Shown one piece after another: positions 38,832 through 52,185 of a DNA stretch of 64,000 bases. How positions within the stretch are numbered: position 1 is the first letter of the stretch; each line of letters opens with the position of its first letter. The stretch lies in assembly GCF_002953215.1 (NCBI RefSeq), contig NZ_CP026378.1, positions 4,136,540 to 4,200,539 on the forward strand. The letters run 5' to 3'. A program made the position numbers and the translations under genes. The notes beneath the pieces were generated by a model. That model saw only the letters and a list, made by a program, of their open reading frames with translations. It had not been told where the DNA came from and ran no database searches. The DNA comes from Mixta calida. GTDB taxonomy: Bacteria > Pseudomonadota > Gammaproteobacteria > Enterobacterales > Enterobacteriaceae.

Positions 38832-40376
38832 TTATCCCGCCAGGAAAAAACGAAACGCCGGGTTTTCGCTTTCATCATGAAAGTCGTAGCCCAAAGCGGC
38901 AAGATGCTCGGCGAAGCGCGGTTCATCCTCGCCCTGCTCGAAAGCGGCCAGTACCCGACCATAGTCGGTGCCGTGACTGCGATAGTGGAACAGCGAAATA
39001 TTCCAGTGCGCGCCCAGCGTTTGCAGAAATTTCAGCAGCGCGCCGGGCGCTTCAGGGAATTCGAAGCTGAAGAGACGCTCACGCAGCGGCCGGGAAGGTC
39101 GACCGCCTACCATATAGCGCACATGCAGCTTGGCCATCTCGTCATCAGAGAGATCGACGACCTGATAGCCACCTGCCGTTAATTCGCTGATAATTTCCCG
39201 ACGCTCTTCGCGGCCGCGCGTCAGCCGCACCCCGACAAAAATGCAGGCGTTATCGGCATCGGCGTAACGGTAGTTAAACTCCGTTACCGCTCTGCCGCCC
39301 AGCGTCTGGCAGAACTTGAGAAAGCTGCCCTGCTGTTCGGGAATGGTAACGGCAAGCAGTGCTTCACGCTGTTCCCCCAGTTCACAGCGTTCGGAAACGT
39401 AGCGCAGCCCGTGGAAATTGACGTTCGCGCCGGAAAGGATATGCGCCAGCCGTTCGCCCTGCAGATTGTGCTGTTGGATATACTTCTTCATTCCCGCCAG
39501 CGCCAGCGCCCCGGAAGGCTCCGCCACCGCGCGCACATCCTCAAACAGATCTTTCATCGCCGCGCAGATGGCATCGCTGTCGACGGTGACGATATCATCC
39601 AGCCAGGCCTGGCAAAGACGAAAAGTTTCGCTGCCGATACGCTTCACCGCCACGCCTTCCGCAAACAATCCGACACGCGGCAGATCGACCGGCTCGCCCG
39701 CCTCCAGCGCCGCTTTCAGACAGGCGGAATCCGCCGCCTCTACCGCAATCACTTTAATTTGCGGCATCAGCTGTTTAATCAACACCGCGACTCCTGCCGC
39801 CAGCCCGCCGCCGCCGACCGGCACGAAAATGCGATCGAGATGCGCGTCCTGCTGCAACAGCTCCATCGCCAGCGTGCCCTGTCCGGCGATCACCGCCGGA
39901 TGGTCAAAAGGCGGTACGAAGGTATAGCCCTGCTGTTCCGACAGCTCGATGGCTTTCGCCTTCGCCTCATCGAAATTAGCGCCGTACAGGTAAGTCTCAC
40001 CGCCAAAGGCGCGCACCGCGTCGACTTTAATATCCGCCGTGGCGACCGGCATCACGATCAATGATTTAATGCCGAGTTTGCTGGCGGAAAGCGCCACGCC
40101 CTGCGCATGGTTGCCGGCAGAAGCGGTGACGACGCCGCGCGCCTTCTGCTCTTCGTTAAGCCCGGCGATCATCGCGTAGGCGCCCCGCAGCTTAAAGCTA
40201 TGGACCGGTTGGCGATCTTCGCGCTTCACCAGCACCGTGTTGCCAAGGCGCGCGGAGAGCTTCTCCATATGCTGTAATGGCGTCACCTGCGCCACTTCGT
40301 AAACGGGCGAGCGCAGCACGGCGCGCAGATATTCAGCGCCGCAGGGCGCCTCCGGTAACGGTTGAGACTCAGCCAT
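38832..40376 (-). CDS. ilvA: Threonine deaminase IlvA (biosynthetic)
   Basis: PLP enzyme converting threonine to 2-oxobutyrate, the committed step to isoleucine, feedback-inhibited by isoleucine. 514 residues, the E. coli length. The PLP lysine is Lys62 in HSFKLRGAYAM, with SAGNHAQGVA and GGGGLAAG binding the cofactor phosphate. Two ACT-like regulatory subdomains fill the last third. It starts two bases after the ilvD stop. Confidence 0.98.
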   Translation of the reverse strand: MAESQPLPEAPCGAEYLRAVLRSPVYEVAQVTPLQHMEKLSARLGNTVLVKREDRQPVHSFKLRGAYAMIAGLNEEQKARGVVTASAGNHAQGVALSASKLGIKSLIVMPVATADIKVDAVRAFGGETYLYGANFDEAKAKAIELSEQQGYTFVPPFDHPAVIAGQGTLAMELLQQDAHLDRIFVPVGGGGLAAGVAVLIKQLMPQIKVIAVEAADSACLKAALEAGEPVDLPRVGLFAEGVAVKRIGSETFRLCQAWLDDIVTVDSDAICAAMKDLFEDVRAVAEPSGALALAGMKKYIQQHNLQGERLAHILSGANVNFHGLRYVSERCELGEQREALLAVTIPEQQGSFLKFCQTLGGRAVTEFNYRYADADNACIFVGVRLTRGREERREIISELTAGGYQVVDLSDDEMAKLHVRYMVGGRPSRPLRERLFSFEFPEAPGALLKFLQTLGAHWNISLFHYRSHGTDYGRVLAAFEQGEDEPRFAEHLAALGYDFHDESENPAFRFFLAG

Positions 40377-40378
40377 CC

Positions 40379-42229
40379 TTAGCCTCCCAGCTTCGATTTG
40401 TCGCGTACAGCGCCTTTATCCGCGCTGGTCGCCAGCGAGGCGTAGGCGCGCAGTGCGAATGAAACCTGACGCTGACGCGAATGCGGCGTATACGCGGCGT
40501 CGCCGCGCGCTTCTTCCTCTTCGCGACGCGCATGCAGTTCGTTATCCGGCACATCCAGTCGGATGCCGCGATTCGGAATATCGATTTCGATCATATCGCC
40601 ATCTTTCACCAGCGCGATGGTACCGCCGCTGGCCGCTTCTGGTGAGGCATGGCCGATAGAGAGCCCTGAAGTGCCGCCGGAGAAACGTCCGTCAGTGATT
40701 AACGCGCAGCTCTTACCTAATCCCATCGATTTCAGGTAGGTGGTGGGATAAAGCATTTCCTGCATGCCCGGCCCGCCTTTCGGCCCTTCGTAACGGATAA
40801 CGACTACATCGCCCGCGACCACTTTGCCGCCCAGGATCGCTTCAACGGCGTCTTCCTGGCTTTCGTACACTTTCGCCGGGCCGCGGAAGGTCAGAATCTC
40901 TTTATCCACGCCCGCGGTTTTCACGATACAGCCATCTTCCGCCATGTTGCCGTACAGCACCGCCAGCCCGCCATCCTGGCTGAATGCATATTCGCGTGAG
41001 CGGATGCAGCCTTCGCGACGATCGTCGTCAAGCGTATCCCAGCGGCACTCCTGCGAAAACGCCTGAGTGGTGCGGATGCCTGCCGGTCCGGCGCGGAACA
41101 TCTTTTTCACGGCCTCATCCTGCGTCAGCATGATGTCGTAGTTATCAAGCGTTTCACGCAGCGTGGTGCCCAGCACGTTATGAACGCTGGTATCCAACAG
41201 CCCGGCACGATCCAGCTCGCCCAGGATGCCGATTACGCCACCAGCGCGGTGAACATCTTCCATATGGTATTTCTGCGTGCTGGGCGCCACTTTGCATAAG
41301 TGCGGCACCTTGCGCGACAGGCGATCGATGTCAGAGATATTGAAATCGATTTCGCCTTCCTGCGCCGCCGCCAGCAGGTGCAGCACGGTGTTCGTGGAGC
41401 CGCCCATGGCGATATCCAACGTCATGGCGTTTTCAAAGGCGGCCTTATTCGCGATACTGCGCGGCAGCGCCGTTTCATCGTCCTGTTCGTAGTAGCGTTT
41501 CGCCAGCGTAACGATGCGCTTGCCAGCATTGATAAACAGCTCTTTGCGATCGGCATGGGTCGCCAGCAGCGAGCCGTTGCCCGGCTGAGACAGCCCCAGC
41601 GCTTCGGTCAGACAGTTCATTGAGTTCGCGGTAAACATGCCGGAGCAGGAGCCGCAGGTCGGACAGGCGGAACGCTCGATCTGCTCGCTGTCGGCGTCGC
41701 TGACGTTAGGGTTGGCGCCCTGAATCATGGCATCGACCAGGTCCAGCTTGATGATCTTATCGGAGAGCTTGGTTTTACCCGCCTCCATCGGCCCGCCGGA
41801 GACGAAAATCACCGGAATGTTCAGGCGCAGCGCGGCCATCATCATTCCCGGCGTGATTTTATCGCAGTTGGAGATGCAGACCATGGCGTCCGCGCAGTGC
41901 GCATTCACCATATATTCAACCGAGTCGGCAATCAGCTCGCGCGACGGCAGTGAATAGAGCATGCCTCCATGACCCATAGCGATGCCGTCATCGACCGCAA
42001 TGGTGTTGAATTCTTTCGCCACGCCGCCGGCAGCTTCAATCTGATCGGCAACCAGCTTGCCCAGATCGCGCAGATGAACGTGTCCCGGCACGAACTGGGT
42101 GAAAGAGTTAACGACGGCGATAATCGGTTTGCCGAAATCCGCGTCAGTCATTCCTGTTGCGCGCCACAAGGCACGGGCACCGGCCATATTACGGCCATGA
42201 GTAGTAGTGGCGGAACGGTACTTAGGCAT
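40379..42229 (-). CDS. ilvD: Dihydroxy-acid dehydratase IlvD
   Basis: Iron-sulfur enzyme for the third common step of branched-chain amino acid synthesis. The ATG at 42229 ([20 protein letters not shown]) gives 616 residues, as in E. coli. The cluster and Mg/carbamyl-lysine site is in [13 protein letters not shown] (Cys122, Asp123, Lys124) and the second cysteine motif is [17 protein letters not shown]. Oxygen sensitivity of the [4Fe-4S] cluster is known from the E. coli enzyme. Confidence 0.98.
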   Translation of the reverse strand: MPKYRSATTTHGRNMAGARALWRATGMTDADFGKPIIAVVNSFTQFVPGHVHLRDLGKLVADQIEAAGGVAKEFNTIAVDDGIAMGHGGMLYSLPSRELIADSVEYMVNAHCADAMVCISNCDKITPGMMMAALRLNIPVIFVSGGPMEAGKTKLSDKIIKLDLVDAMIQGANPNVSDADSEQIERSACPTCGSCSGMFTANSMNCLTEALGLSQPGNGSLLATHADRKELFINAGKRIVTLAKRYYEQDDETALPRSIANKAAFENAMTLDIAMGGSTNTVLHLLAAAQEGEIDFNISDIDRLSRKVPHLCKVAPSTQKYHMEDVHRAGGVIGILGELDRAGLLDTSVHNVLGTTLRETLDNYDIMLTQDEAVKKMFRAGPAGIRTTQAFSQECRWDTLDDDRREGCIRSREYAFSQDGGLAVLYGNMAEDGCIVKTAGVDKEILTFRGPAKVYESQEDAVEAILGGKVVAGDVVVIRYEGPKGGPGMQEMLYPTTYLKSMGLGKSCALITDGRFSGGTSGLSIGHASPEAASGGTIALVKDGDMIEIDIPNRGIRLDVPDNELHARREEEEARGDAAYTPHSRQRQVSFALRAYASLATSADKGAVRDKSKLGG

Positions 42230-42291
42230 GCTCTGTTTACTCCAGTCTGGATAAATAAGCGGGCCCGACCGGGCGCCCGCAACTGTCTGTC

Positions 42292-43221
42292 TTATGGGTT
42301 TACCTGATCTAACCAGCCCCATTTATCTTCGGTTTCACCGGTGAACAGGCCAAAGAAGGCCTGCTGAATACGTTTGGTGATCGGCCCGCATTTGCCTTCG
42401 CCGACCTGGATGCCGTCTACGCTGCGCACCGGCGTGATTTCCGCCGCGGTGCCGGACATAAAGACTTCGTCCGCCAGGTAGAGGGACTCACGCGACAGTA
42501 CCTGCTCGCGTACTTCAATGCCCGCATCTTTCGCCAGCTTGATAATGGCGTCGCGAGTGATGCCCGGCAGCGCGGAAGAGGTGAATGGCGGAGTGAAAAG
42601 GATGCCGTCTTTTACTTCAAACAGGTTCTCGCCCGCGCCTTCGGAGATATAGCCGTTGGTATCAAGCGCAATACCTTCCTGATAGCCGTGGCGGCGCGCT
42701 TCGCTGCCGACCAGCAGTGAGGAGAGGTAGTTGCCGCCCGCTTTCGCGGCGGTAGGAATAGTGTTCGGCGCGACACGGTTCCAGGAGGAAACCATCGCGT
42801 CGATGCCCTGCTCCAGCGCTTCAGCGCCCAAATAGGCGCCCCACGGGAACGCGGCGATGATTACGTCCGTGCTGTAGCCTTCCGGCGGGTTAACGCCCAG
42901 GCCAACGTCGCCGACAAAGGCCAGCGGGCGAATATAAGCGCTTTTCAGCTTGTTGACGCGCAGGACTTCGCGGCAGGCTTCCATCAGCTCATCCACGCTG
43001 TGCTTCAGCGGGAAGCGATAAATTTTGGCGGAGTCGTGCAGGCGCTGCATATGTTCACGATGACGGAAGACTACCGGTCCTTTGTGCGAGTCGTAGCAGC
43101 GGACGCCTTCAAAAACCGACGTGCCGTAATGCAGAGCATGAGACATGACGCTGACCTTCGCCTCTTCCCACTTCACCATCTCGCCGTTGAACCAGATAAA
43201 GTCTGCTTTCTTCGTACTCAT
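42292..43221 (-). CDS. ilvE: Branched-chain aminotransferase IlvE
   Basis: Fold-type IV PLP enzyme for the last step of isoleucine, valine and leucine synthesis. 309 residues, E. coli length. PLP lysine Lys160 in [24 protein letters not shown] and [14 protein letters not shown] are family signatures. 18 bases after ilvM. Confidence 0.98.
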   Translation of the reverse strand: MSTKKADFIWFNGEMVKWEEAKVSVMSHALHYGTSVFEGVRCYDSHKGPVVFRHREHMQRLHDSAKIYRFPLKHSVDELMEACREVLRVNKLKSAYIRPLAFVGDVGLGVNPPEGYSTDVIIAAFPWGAYLGAEALEQGIDAMVSSWNRVAPNTIPTAAKAGGNYLSSLLVGSEARRHGYQEGIALDTNGYISEGAGENLFEVKDGILFTPPFTSSALPGITRDAIIKLAKDAGIEVREQVLSRESLYLADEVFMSGTAAEITPVRSVDGIQVGEGKCGPITKRIQQAFFGLFTGETEDKWGWLDQVNP

Positions 43222-43239
43222 TCTTATTTCCTTTCGCGA

Positions 43240-43497
43240 CTATGCGCGGATTTGTTGTGTTGTCTGTTGTTGAATCTGGACGCAAGCGACATCCATCAGT
43301 TTGCTCAGCTGTGTTGACAGTAAATCGACTGAACGCAGGCTGGCAACGGTCATTTCAATATTAATATTTTCGGCGTTTGCGACGGCGGCCATATTCATGG
43401 CGCAAACCTGAAAGCCGCGATGACGGACAACGCGCAAAATGCGTTCCAGAACTTCAGGGCGGAAACGCGCTTCGATAGACAACTGATGCTGGTTCAT
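43240..43497 (-). CDS. ilvM: Acetolactate synthase II small subunit IlvM
   Basis: ACT-domain regulatory subunit of acetohydroxy acid synthase II, 85 residues (E. coli 87). [20 protein letters not shown] and FQVCAMNMA are typical. It overlaps the ilvG stop by four bases, so the two subunits are translationally coupled. Confidence 0.95.
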   Translation of the reverse strand: MNQHQLSIEARFRPEVLERILRVVRHRGFQVCAMNMAAVANAENINIEMTVASLRSVDLLSTQLSKLMDVACVQIQQQTTQQIRA

Positions 43498-45140
43498 ACG
43501 GTTTTCTCCATCATGTTTGCGTTGCTGGCGCCGGGTGGCACCAGAGGCCAGACGTTTTCATGCTCATCAATGGCCACATGCAACAACCAAGGTCCTTTAC
43601 TGGTCAGCAGAGCATCTAATGCGGCGTCGACCTGATCTTTACGAGTAATACGCTGGCCAGGAATATCAAAGGCGCTTGCCAGCGTCAGAAAATCGGGATT
43701 ATCAGAAAGGTTGGTTTCACTGTAGCGCTCAGAGAAAAAGAGCTGCTGCCACTGACGCACCATTCCCAAACGTTGGTTATCCAGCAGGACGATTTTGATC
43801 GGCAGAGCTTTACGTTTAATGGTGCCTAACTCCTGCACGTTCATCATGAAAGAGCCGTCGCCGGAGACGCAGATCACCATATCGTCAGGACGGGCGACCT
43901 GCGCGCCTACCGCAGCCGGCAGCCCGAAGCCCATGGTGCCCAGGCCGCTGGAAGTAATGAAATCCTGGGGCGCGTTGAAGGACATATGCTGCGCTGTCCA
44001 CATCTGGTGCTGGCCGACATCGGTGGTCACAACAGCCCGCGCCGCTTTGCGGTCTGACAGCTGGCGCAGAAACAACGGCGCATAAATCGCCTCGCCGGGA
44101 TGATCGTAGCGCCACCCATGCTGCGCCTTTAACGCCATGACTTCCGTACGCCATGCATCAATCTGGCATGGCTGCGTCAAAGCGGGCAGCAGGGTTTTTA
44201 TATCGCCCTGTAAACCCACGTGCGCGCGGCGCAGCTTATTCAGCTCAGCCGGATCGATATCCATATGAATAACGCTGGCATGCGGTGCGAAGGTATCCAG
44301 CTTGCCGGTAACTCGATCGTCAAAGCGCGCGCCGACGGCAATCAGCAGATCGCACTGCTGGACGGCCAGATTCGCCGCTTTGGTGCCGTGCATGCCCAAC
44401 ATGCCGAGATAGCAAGGATCGCTGGGATCAGGCGCACCCAGACCTTTCAGCGTCGCAACGGCAGGTATACCCGTTTGCTGAACGAACTCACGCAACGTCG
44501 GTACCGCCTGCGCAATGCCGACGCCGCCGCCGATATATAAAACCGGCTTTTGCGCCTGGGCAATCAACGCGCGCGCCTGCGCGATCTCCTGATGCGGATG
44601 AGCCAGTGTTTCCTCTACGGGCAGCAGATGCGGCGTCAAGTCGCCGCTGGCGACCTGAATGTTTTTGGGAATATCGACCAGAACCGGGCCCGGACGGCCA
44701 GACTGCGCGATGGCGAAGGCTTCAGCCATCACTTCCGGCAATGTCTCCAGCGACTCGACTAAAAAGCTGTGTTTGGTACAGGCCAGCGACAGGCCTAATA
44801 CATCGATTTCCTGAAAGGCGTCGGTGCCAATCAAAGGGGCAGCGACCTGGCCAGTGATGGCGACAACGGGAACAGAATCCATCATGGCATCGGCGAGACC
44901 GGTAATCAGGTTGGTGGCCCCTGGACCGGAAGTGGCGATACAGACGCCGACTTTCCCGGTAGCACGCGCGTAGCCAATAGCGGCCATGGCAGCGCCCTGC
45001 TCATGACGGCACAGTAGGTGTTCGACGCCTCCATCATAAAGCGCGTCGTAAACCGGCATAATCGCGCCGCCCGGATAGCCGAATACGGTTTCTACCCCTT
45101 GCGCACGCAACGCTTGAACCACCCACTGCGCTCCAGTCAT
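43494..45140 (-). CDS. ilvG: Acetolactate synthase II large subunit IlvG (intact)
   Basis: Thiamine-diphosphate enzyme making acetolactate or acetohydroxybutyrate. The ATG at 45140 ([20 protein letters not shown]) gives 548 residues, the full active length; E. coli K-12 carries a frameshift in this gene, but here the frame is uninterrupted. Catalytic Glu in [15 protein letters not shown], the ThDP/Mg motif [14 protein letters not shown] and the C-terminal VPPGASN are visible. It follows the ilvL attenuator. Confidence 0.97.
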   Translation of the reverse strand: MTGAQWVVQALRAQGVETVFGYPGGAIMPVYDALYDGGVEHLLCRHEQGAAMAAIGYARATGKVGVCIATSGPGATNLITGLADAMMDSVPVVAITGQVAAPLIGTDAFQEIDVLGLSLACTKHSFLVESLETLPEVMAEAFAIAQSGRPGPVLVDIPKNIQVASGDLTPHLLPVEETLAHPHQEIAQARALIAQAQKPVLYIGGGVGIAQAVPTLREFVQQTGIPAVATLKGLGAPDPSDPCYLGMLGMHGTKAANLAVQQCDLLIAVGARFDDRVTGKLDTFAPHASVIHMDIDPAELNKLRRAHVGLQGDIKTLLPALTQPCQIDAWRTEVMALKAQHGWRYDHPGEAIYAPLFLRQLSDRKAARAVVTTDVGQHQMWTAQHMSFNAPQDFITSSGLGTMGFGLPAAVGAQVARPDDMVICVSGDGSFMMNVQELGTIKRKALPIKIVLLDNQRLGMVRQWQQLFFSERYSETNLSDNPDFLTLASAFDIPGQRITRKDQVDAALDALLTSKGPWLLHVAIDEHENVWPLVPPGASNANMMEKTV

Positions 45141-45234
45141 CGTTATTCCCCTGTATTTTCCGGGGAACAACAGTGTTTTATGCTACTGTACATTGTTTGT
45201 TCCTCTTTCATTGACTGCCCCGATGCCTGACCAT

Positions 45235-45267
45235 AAAAAAACCCCCGGACCTTTCGGTGCGGGGGTT
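45235..45267 (-). terminator. ilvGMEDA attenuator terminator
   Basis: Minus-strand stem ACCCCCGCACC-GAAA-GGTCCGGGGGT (one mismatch) followed by a run of seven T, between ilvL and ilvG. Ribosome stalling in ilvL at low Leu, Ile or Val charging would prevent its formation. Confidence 0.9.
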
Positions 45268-45289
45268 CTTTTAGATTCAGGCTTGATTT

Positions 45290-45388
45290 TTAAGCCTTTC
45301 TTCCTCCGAGCGCAGCCCCGCACGGTGTGATAATAATCACCACCACGCTAATCACGACTAGGCTAATCACTCGTAGAAGGGCTTTCAT
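45290..45388 (-). CDS. ilvL: ilv operon leader peptide IlvL
   Basis: 32-codon leader peptide too short for ordinary gene finders. It reads MKALLRVISLVVISVVVIII followed by TPCGAALGGRKA, with 14 Leu/Ile/Val codons in the first 20, the same plan as E. coli IlvL (also 32 residues). It lies directly before the attenuator hairpin and ilvG and works as the sensor of charged Leu, Ile and Val tRNAs. Confidence 0.93.
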   Translation of the reverse strand: MKALLRVISLVVISVVVIIITPCGAALGGRKA

Positions 45389-45430
45389 ATGATGTTCAAA
45401 ATTTCACTTATTCGAAGTAATGCCTAAAGA

Positions 45431-45458
45431 GTTATCACAGACAGGCAGGGTTAGACAA
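45431..45458 (-). promoter_or_regulatory. Probable ilvL promoter
   Basis: Minus-strand TTGTCT (45453-45458), 16-base spacer, GATAAC (45431-45436), preceded by an A-rich stretch that could act as an UP element. It is 43 bases before the ilvL start. The rest of 45389-45722 is AT-rich and must also hold the divergent yifB promoter; no gene is seen there. Confidence 0.5.
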
Positions 45459-45722
45459 CCTTTTTTAATAGTTATTTTCAAGCTGCTTTAATGTAATTAG
45501 CAAAAAAGCTTTTTTATTCAAACAATAACCATGACTGAAAGTTATTCATTACGTCCCTTCCGTAATAAATAAAAAGCCTGACCCATTTTGAACCTGACGC
45601 TTTTTCATTCCGAACATCACAGGGACGTTTTTTTACGAGACGTCACGCAATGCGTTGTCGGACGCATCGCGTTATAAATAAACTCTGCGCATACTCCAGG
45701 CTTAAAGCAAAAAGGAGGGAGT

Positions 45723-47243
45723 ATGTCTTTATCCCACGTTGCCACACGTGCAGCGCTTGGCGTCACGGCGCCACTGGTTACGGTGGAAGTACATATCAGC
45801 AATGGATTGCCAGGGCTTTCGCTGGTGGGTTTGGCCGAGACGACGGTAAAAGAGGCGCGCGATCGCGTACGTAGCGCTATCATCAACAGCGGCTTCACCT
45901 TTCCGGCTAAACGTATCACGGTTAATCTGGCCCCAGCGGATCTGCCTAAAGAGGGCGGACGTTTCGATCTTCCCATCGCCATCGCAATTCTCGCGGCTTC
46001 TGAACAGCTTCCTGAGGCTAAACTGGCACAGTTTGAATTCCTGGGCGAGCTGGCGCTCAGCGGAGCACTCAGAGGCGTACAGAGCGCCATCCCGGCGGCG
46101 ATGGCGGCAAATGAAGCGGGCAGGACGCTGATCGTACCGGCGGAAAATGCGCCAGATGTCGGTTTAGTAGAAAAGAAAGAATCACTGGTTGCGGGAAATC
46201 TGCCGGAGGTATGTGCTTTTCTTCTTAATCAATGTCAGTTGCATCCCGGACACGCAGATTTACCGCAAGACGAGGCGAAAAGTGAAGATCTGCACGATAT
46301 CATCGGTCAGCAGCAAGGTAAGCGCGCACTGGAGGTGGCCGCAGCGGGAGGACATAATCTGCTGCTTATCGGCCCGCCCGGCACAGGAAAGACTATGTTG
46401 GCGATGCGGCTCATTGGTCTGTTGCCGCCGCTTAGCGATCGGGAGGCGCTGGAGTGCGCGACCGTGGCAAGTATCATTAATAGTGGAGACGTTCATAAGC
46501 AATGGCGAAAACGTCCGTTTCGAACGCCTCATCATAGCTCAACACTGTATGCTCTGGTTGGCGGCGGTTCGCTTCCTCAGCCAGGTGAAATCACGCTGGC
46601 ACATAATGGTATTTTATTCCTTGATGAGCTACCCGAATTTAGCCGTAAAACGCTGGATGCGCTGCGTGAGCCGCTTGAGACAGGGGAAATCACTATTTCA
46701 CGCGCCCGCGCTAAAGTGAGCTGGCCAGCGCGCTTTCAGTTAGTTGCCGCTATGAACCCTGGCCCCTCAGGACATTACCAGGGCAAGCATAACCGCTGTA
46801 CACCACAGCAGACGCTGCGTTACCTCAGCCGGTTATCAGGGCCGTTCCTCGATCGCTTTGATCTCTCTTTAGAGATTCCTCTTCTTCCCGCCGGAATGCT
46901 CAGCCAGCCGCATAAAGAAATGGAATCCAGCGCTCAGGTGCGGCAACGCGTTATCGCCGCGCGTAATCAGCAGTTAGCGCGTCAGGGAAAGATTAATGCA
47001 TTAATGGATAACAATGAGGTGCAACGGTGGTGCGCGCTGGCGAAAGAGGATGCCGAATGGCTTGAATCAATACTTATTGCCCTGGGACTCTCCGTCAGGG
47101 CATGGCAAAGGCTACTGAAGGTATCGCGTACGATTGCCGATCTGGCTGGCGAGGAGGCGCTTACGCGTTCACATCTGCTGGAGGCGTTAAGCTATCGCGG
47201 GATGGATCGTATGTTAATTCATTTGCATAAAAGCCTGGAATGA
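45723..47243 (+). CDS. yifB: YifB/ComM-family AAA ATPase (Mg chelatase-like)
   Basis: 506 residues (E. coli YifB 506). An N-terminal Lon-protease-like domain (GVTAPLVTVEVHISNGLPGL, about residues 10-170) is followed by an AAA+ domain with Walker A GPPGTGKTMLAMRL near 217-230 and Walker B FLDELPEF, then a C-terminal Mg-chelatase domain. The Vibrio and Haemophilus homologue ComM is a branch-migration helicase in natural transformation; in enterics the role is less clear. AGGAGGGAG directly precedes the ATG. Divergent from the ilv operon. Confidence 0.95.
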   Translation: MSLSHVATRAALGVTAPLVTVEVHISNGLPGLSLVGLAETTVKEARDRVRSAIINSGFTFPAKRITVNLAPADLPKEGGRFDLPIAIAILAASEQLPEAKLAQFEFLGELALSGALRGVQSAIPAAMAANEAGRTLIVPAENAPDVGLVEKKESLVAGNLPEVCAFLLNQCQLHPGHADLPQDEAKSEDLHDIIGQQQGKRALEVAAAGGHNLLLIGPPGTGKTMLAMRLIGLLPPLSDREALECATVASIINSGDVHKQWRKRPFRTPHHSSTLYALVGGGSLPQPGEITLAHNGILFLDELPEFSRKTLDALREPLETGEITISRARAKVSWPARFQLVAAMNPGPSGHYQGKHNRCTPQQTLRYLSRLSGPFLDRFDLSLEIPLLPAGMLSQPHKEMESSAQVRQRVIAARNQQLARQGKINALMDNNEVQRWCALAKEDAEWLESILIALGLSVRAWQRLLKVSRTIADLAGEEALTRSHLLEALSYRGMDRMLIHLHKSLE

Positions 47244-47303
47244 AAATGGGGCCGCAGCCCCATCATTTTAACGCCAGCTTCTCAACAGGCGAGCAGCCTA
47301 CGA

Positions 47304-47642
47304 TTAATCTTCTGAATCGCTATAGTCTTCAACACCTTCCATCTGCGGCTTACCGCCAGAGAGGGTATGAAAACGTTTCGGACGCTTGATGCGTGTCATG
47401 TATTTACTCCATACACGCTCAGCTTCAGTTTGTGGTTCACGTAAACCACGACATACTTCTATAAACTGACGCTCTTCTTCTGTCACAGGTTCACGCCTGG
47501 CCAGATCAAGCTCATTGAACGCGTAACCATGCCTTTCGAGAAGCTGAGCTTCTTTAATAGTGAAATCACCGTGACGCGAAAACCCACGCGGGTAGTGTTT
47601 GTTATCAAAAAAACGATTAGTTGTTGCGAAGCTATCCGCCAT
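47304..47642 (-). CDS. maoP: Ori macrodomain protein MaoP (YifE)
   Basis: DUF413 protein of 112 residues (E. coli 112). In E. coli MaoP, with the nearby site maoS, organises the Ori macrodomain of the chromosome. The conserved [20 protein letters not shown] and [20 protein letters not shown] regions are present; the C-terminus is acidic. It is divergent from hdfR, as in E. coli, and a maoS-like site stands upstream. Confidence 0.95.
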   Translation of the reverse strand: MADSFATTNRFFDNKHYPRGFSRHGDFTIKEAQLLERHGYAFNELDLARREPVTEEERQFIEVCRGLREPQTEAERVWSKYMTRIKRPKRFHTLSGGKPQMEGVEDYSDSED

Positions 47643-47679
47643 TTTACACGCTCCTAACTCTTCTATGGCCGTGCGATTT

Positions 47680-47696
47680 ATGGCGCGGAGTATTAG
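47680..47696 (-). promoter_or_regulatory. maoS site
   Basis: On the minus strand the 17 bases read CTAATACTCCGCGCCAT, which agrees with the published E. coli maoS motif as I remember it (CTAATACTCCRCGCCAT). It is 38 bases upstream of maoP, the expected place. Confidence 0.75.
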
Positions 47697-47763
47697 TTAG
47701 GCTTGACAGAGTGTAAAACAAAACATTTAAATCATTACGACAAACATTTTTTTGGAGTTGGCT

Positions 47764-48591
47764 GTGGATACGGAATTACTGAAGACCTTTCTTGAAGTGA
47801 GCAGAACGCGCCATTTTGGACGCGCCGCAGAAGCGCTCTATTTGACGCAATCCGCCGTCAGTTTTCGCATCAGACAGCTGGAAAATCAGCTGGGCGTGAA
47901 CCTTTTTACCCGGCACCGCAATAATATACGGCTTACTTCCGCCGGCGAGCGCTTGCTTCCTTATGCAGAGAGCCTGATGAGTACCTGGCTAATGGCTAAA
48001 AAGGAAGTCGCCCATACTCAGCAGCATCATGAACTCTCTATCGGCGCCAGCGCATCCCTGTGGGAAGCTTATCTGACGCCCTGGCTACAAACGCTTTATG
48101 AAAACCGTGAGAGTCTTCATTTGGAAGCACGCGTAGCGCAGAGGCATCTGTTGGTAAAACAGCTGCATGAGCGACAGCTCGATCTGTTAATTACGACAGA
48201 AGCGCCAAAAATGGACGAGCTGACAAGCCAGCAGATCGGTCATATTTCTCTTACCCTTTTCCGCTCACGTAAAAGTGAAAAACGGGAGAAATATGACTAT
48301 ATCAAGCTGGAGTGGGGCGCAGACTTTCATCAGCATGAAAGTTATCTGGCTGGCGCCGATGATGTGCCCGTGCTGACCACAACCTCTGCGCATTTAACTC
48401 GACAGCTTTTGCATACAACCGGGGCTTGTGCATTTTTGCCAGATAGCTGGATGCAGCTCTATCCCGATTTAACGGTCATTCCTGATACGCCTGTCGCTGT
48501 TCGGCCTTTATACGCCGTGTGGTTGCAGAATAGCGATCAACAAACGCATATCCGACAGCTGCTGAAGTTCCCGGTACTGATACAAGCATGA
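47764..48591 (+). CDS. hdfR: LysR-type regulator HdfR
   Basis: Known in E. coli as an H-NS-dependent repressor of flhDC and a regulator of gltBD. The start is GTG at 47764 (family N-terminus [20 protein letters not shown]) with TGGAG six bases upstream; 275 residues (E. coli 279). The helix-turn-helix covers about residues 1-60 ([20 protein letters not shown]); the effector domain is more divergent. Divergent from maoP. Confidence 0.94.
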   Translation: MDTELLKTFLEVSRTRHFGRAAEALYLTQSAVSFRIRQLENQLGVNLFTRHRNNIRLTSAGERLLPYAESLMSTWLMAKKEVAHTQQHHELSIGASASLWEAYLTPWLQTLYENRESLHLEARVAQRHLLVKQLHERQLDLLITTEAPKMDELTSQQIGHISLTLFRSRKSEKREKYDYIKLEWGADFHQHESYLAGADDVPVLTTTSAHLTRQLLHTTGACAFLPDSWMQLYPDLTVIPDTPVAVRPLYAVWLQNSDQQTHIRQLLKFPVLIQA

Positions 48592-48683
48592 CATTTTAAT
48601 AAACAGGGAGTTATAAAAGACGGGAGGGGTGAGGCTATTTCCGCTCATCCCGGGAGGATGGAGCCGCCAGGTAAAATAAACGC

Positions 48684-48713
48684 AAAAAAAAATCCTTTGC
48701 GTTAGCAAAGGAT
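48684..48713 (-). terminator. Intrinsic terminator of the rRNA operon
   Basis: Minus-strand stem ATCCTTTGC-TAAC-GCAAAGGAT followed by nine T, just after tRNA-Trp; it ends the rrn-aspT-trpT transcript. Confidence 0.9.
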
Positions 48714-48721
48714 CCTTTATC

Positions 48722-48797
<76 letters not shown>

Positions 48798-48805
48798 AAA
48801 TAGGG

Positions 48806-48882
48806 TGGCGGTGCGGACGGGACTCGAACCCGCGACCCCCGGCGTGACAGGCCGGTATTCTAACCGACTGAACTACCGCACC
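48806..48882 (-). tRNA. aspT: tRNA-Asp(GTC)
   Basis: 77 bases with encoded CCA; anticodon GTC in CCTGTCACG. The acceptor stem is GGTGCGG/CCGCACC, where E. coli has GGAGCGG/CCGTTCC. Located between 5S and tRNA-Trp, as in E. coli rrnC. Confidence 0.96.
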
Positions 48883-48954
48883 ACCGAATACTGCATTACC
48901 AGCGGGGTCTCGCTGATAACCGGTGTCGACCTTTACAGGACTAACCTTGATTTG

Positions 48955-49074
48955 ATGCCTGGCAGTTCCCTACTCTCGCATGGGGAGGCCCCACACTACC
49001 ATCGGCGCTGCGGCGTTTCACTTCTGAGTTCGGCATGGGGTCAGGTGGGACCACCGCGCTCTTGCCGCCAGGCA
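48955..49074 (-). rRNA. rrf: 5S ribosomal RNA
   Basis: 120 bases, start TGCCTGGCGGC, end GCCAGGCAT, and internal CCCACCTGACCCCATGCCGA as in E. coli 5S. It is separated from 23S by an expanded 206-base spacer. Confidence 0.97.
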
Positions 49075-49086
49075 AATTCTTTGTGC

Positions 49087-49212
49087 CGGAAACGAATCTC
49101 TCGCGCTGCTGCTGCGTTGGCCGCATTCGCGTCACTCAGTCACATACCGCTGTATGCTCCTTCCTGACGTCTCATTTGCCGCCTTGCTTCAGCGCAACAT
49201 CTTTCGTTTCCG
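49087..49212. repeat. ERIC-like element in the 23S-5S spacer
   Basis: A 126-base block bounded by perfect 10-base inverted ends (CGGAAACGAA at 49087 and TTCGTTTCCG at 49203). Its centre reads CAGTCACATACCGCTGTATG followed by CTCCTTCCTGA and then TTTGCCGCCTTGCTTCAGCG, which resembles the core of the enterobacterial repetitive intergenic consensus (CAGTCACTTAC...GTAAGCTCC; TTGCCGCCTTCCTG). The usual E. coli 23S-5S spacer is about 90 bases; the excess here is explained by this insert. Confidence 0.7.
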
Positions 49213-49280
49213 CAGATTTCTTTTATCCGGTAAACAATGCTGAAAATCGTCTCTCATCCCCAAAACGCCTGTGGCGTTGT

Positions 49281-52185
<2,905 letters not shown>

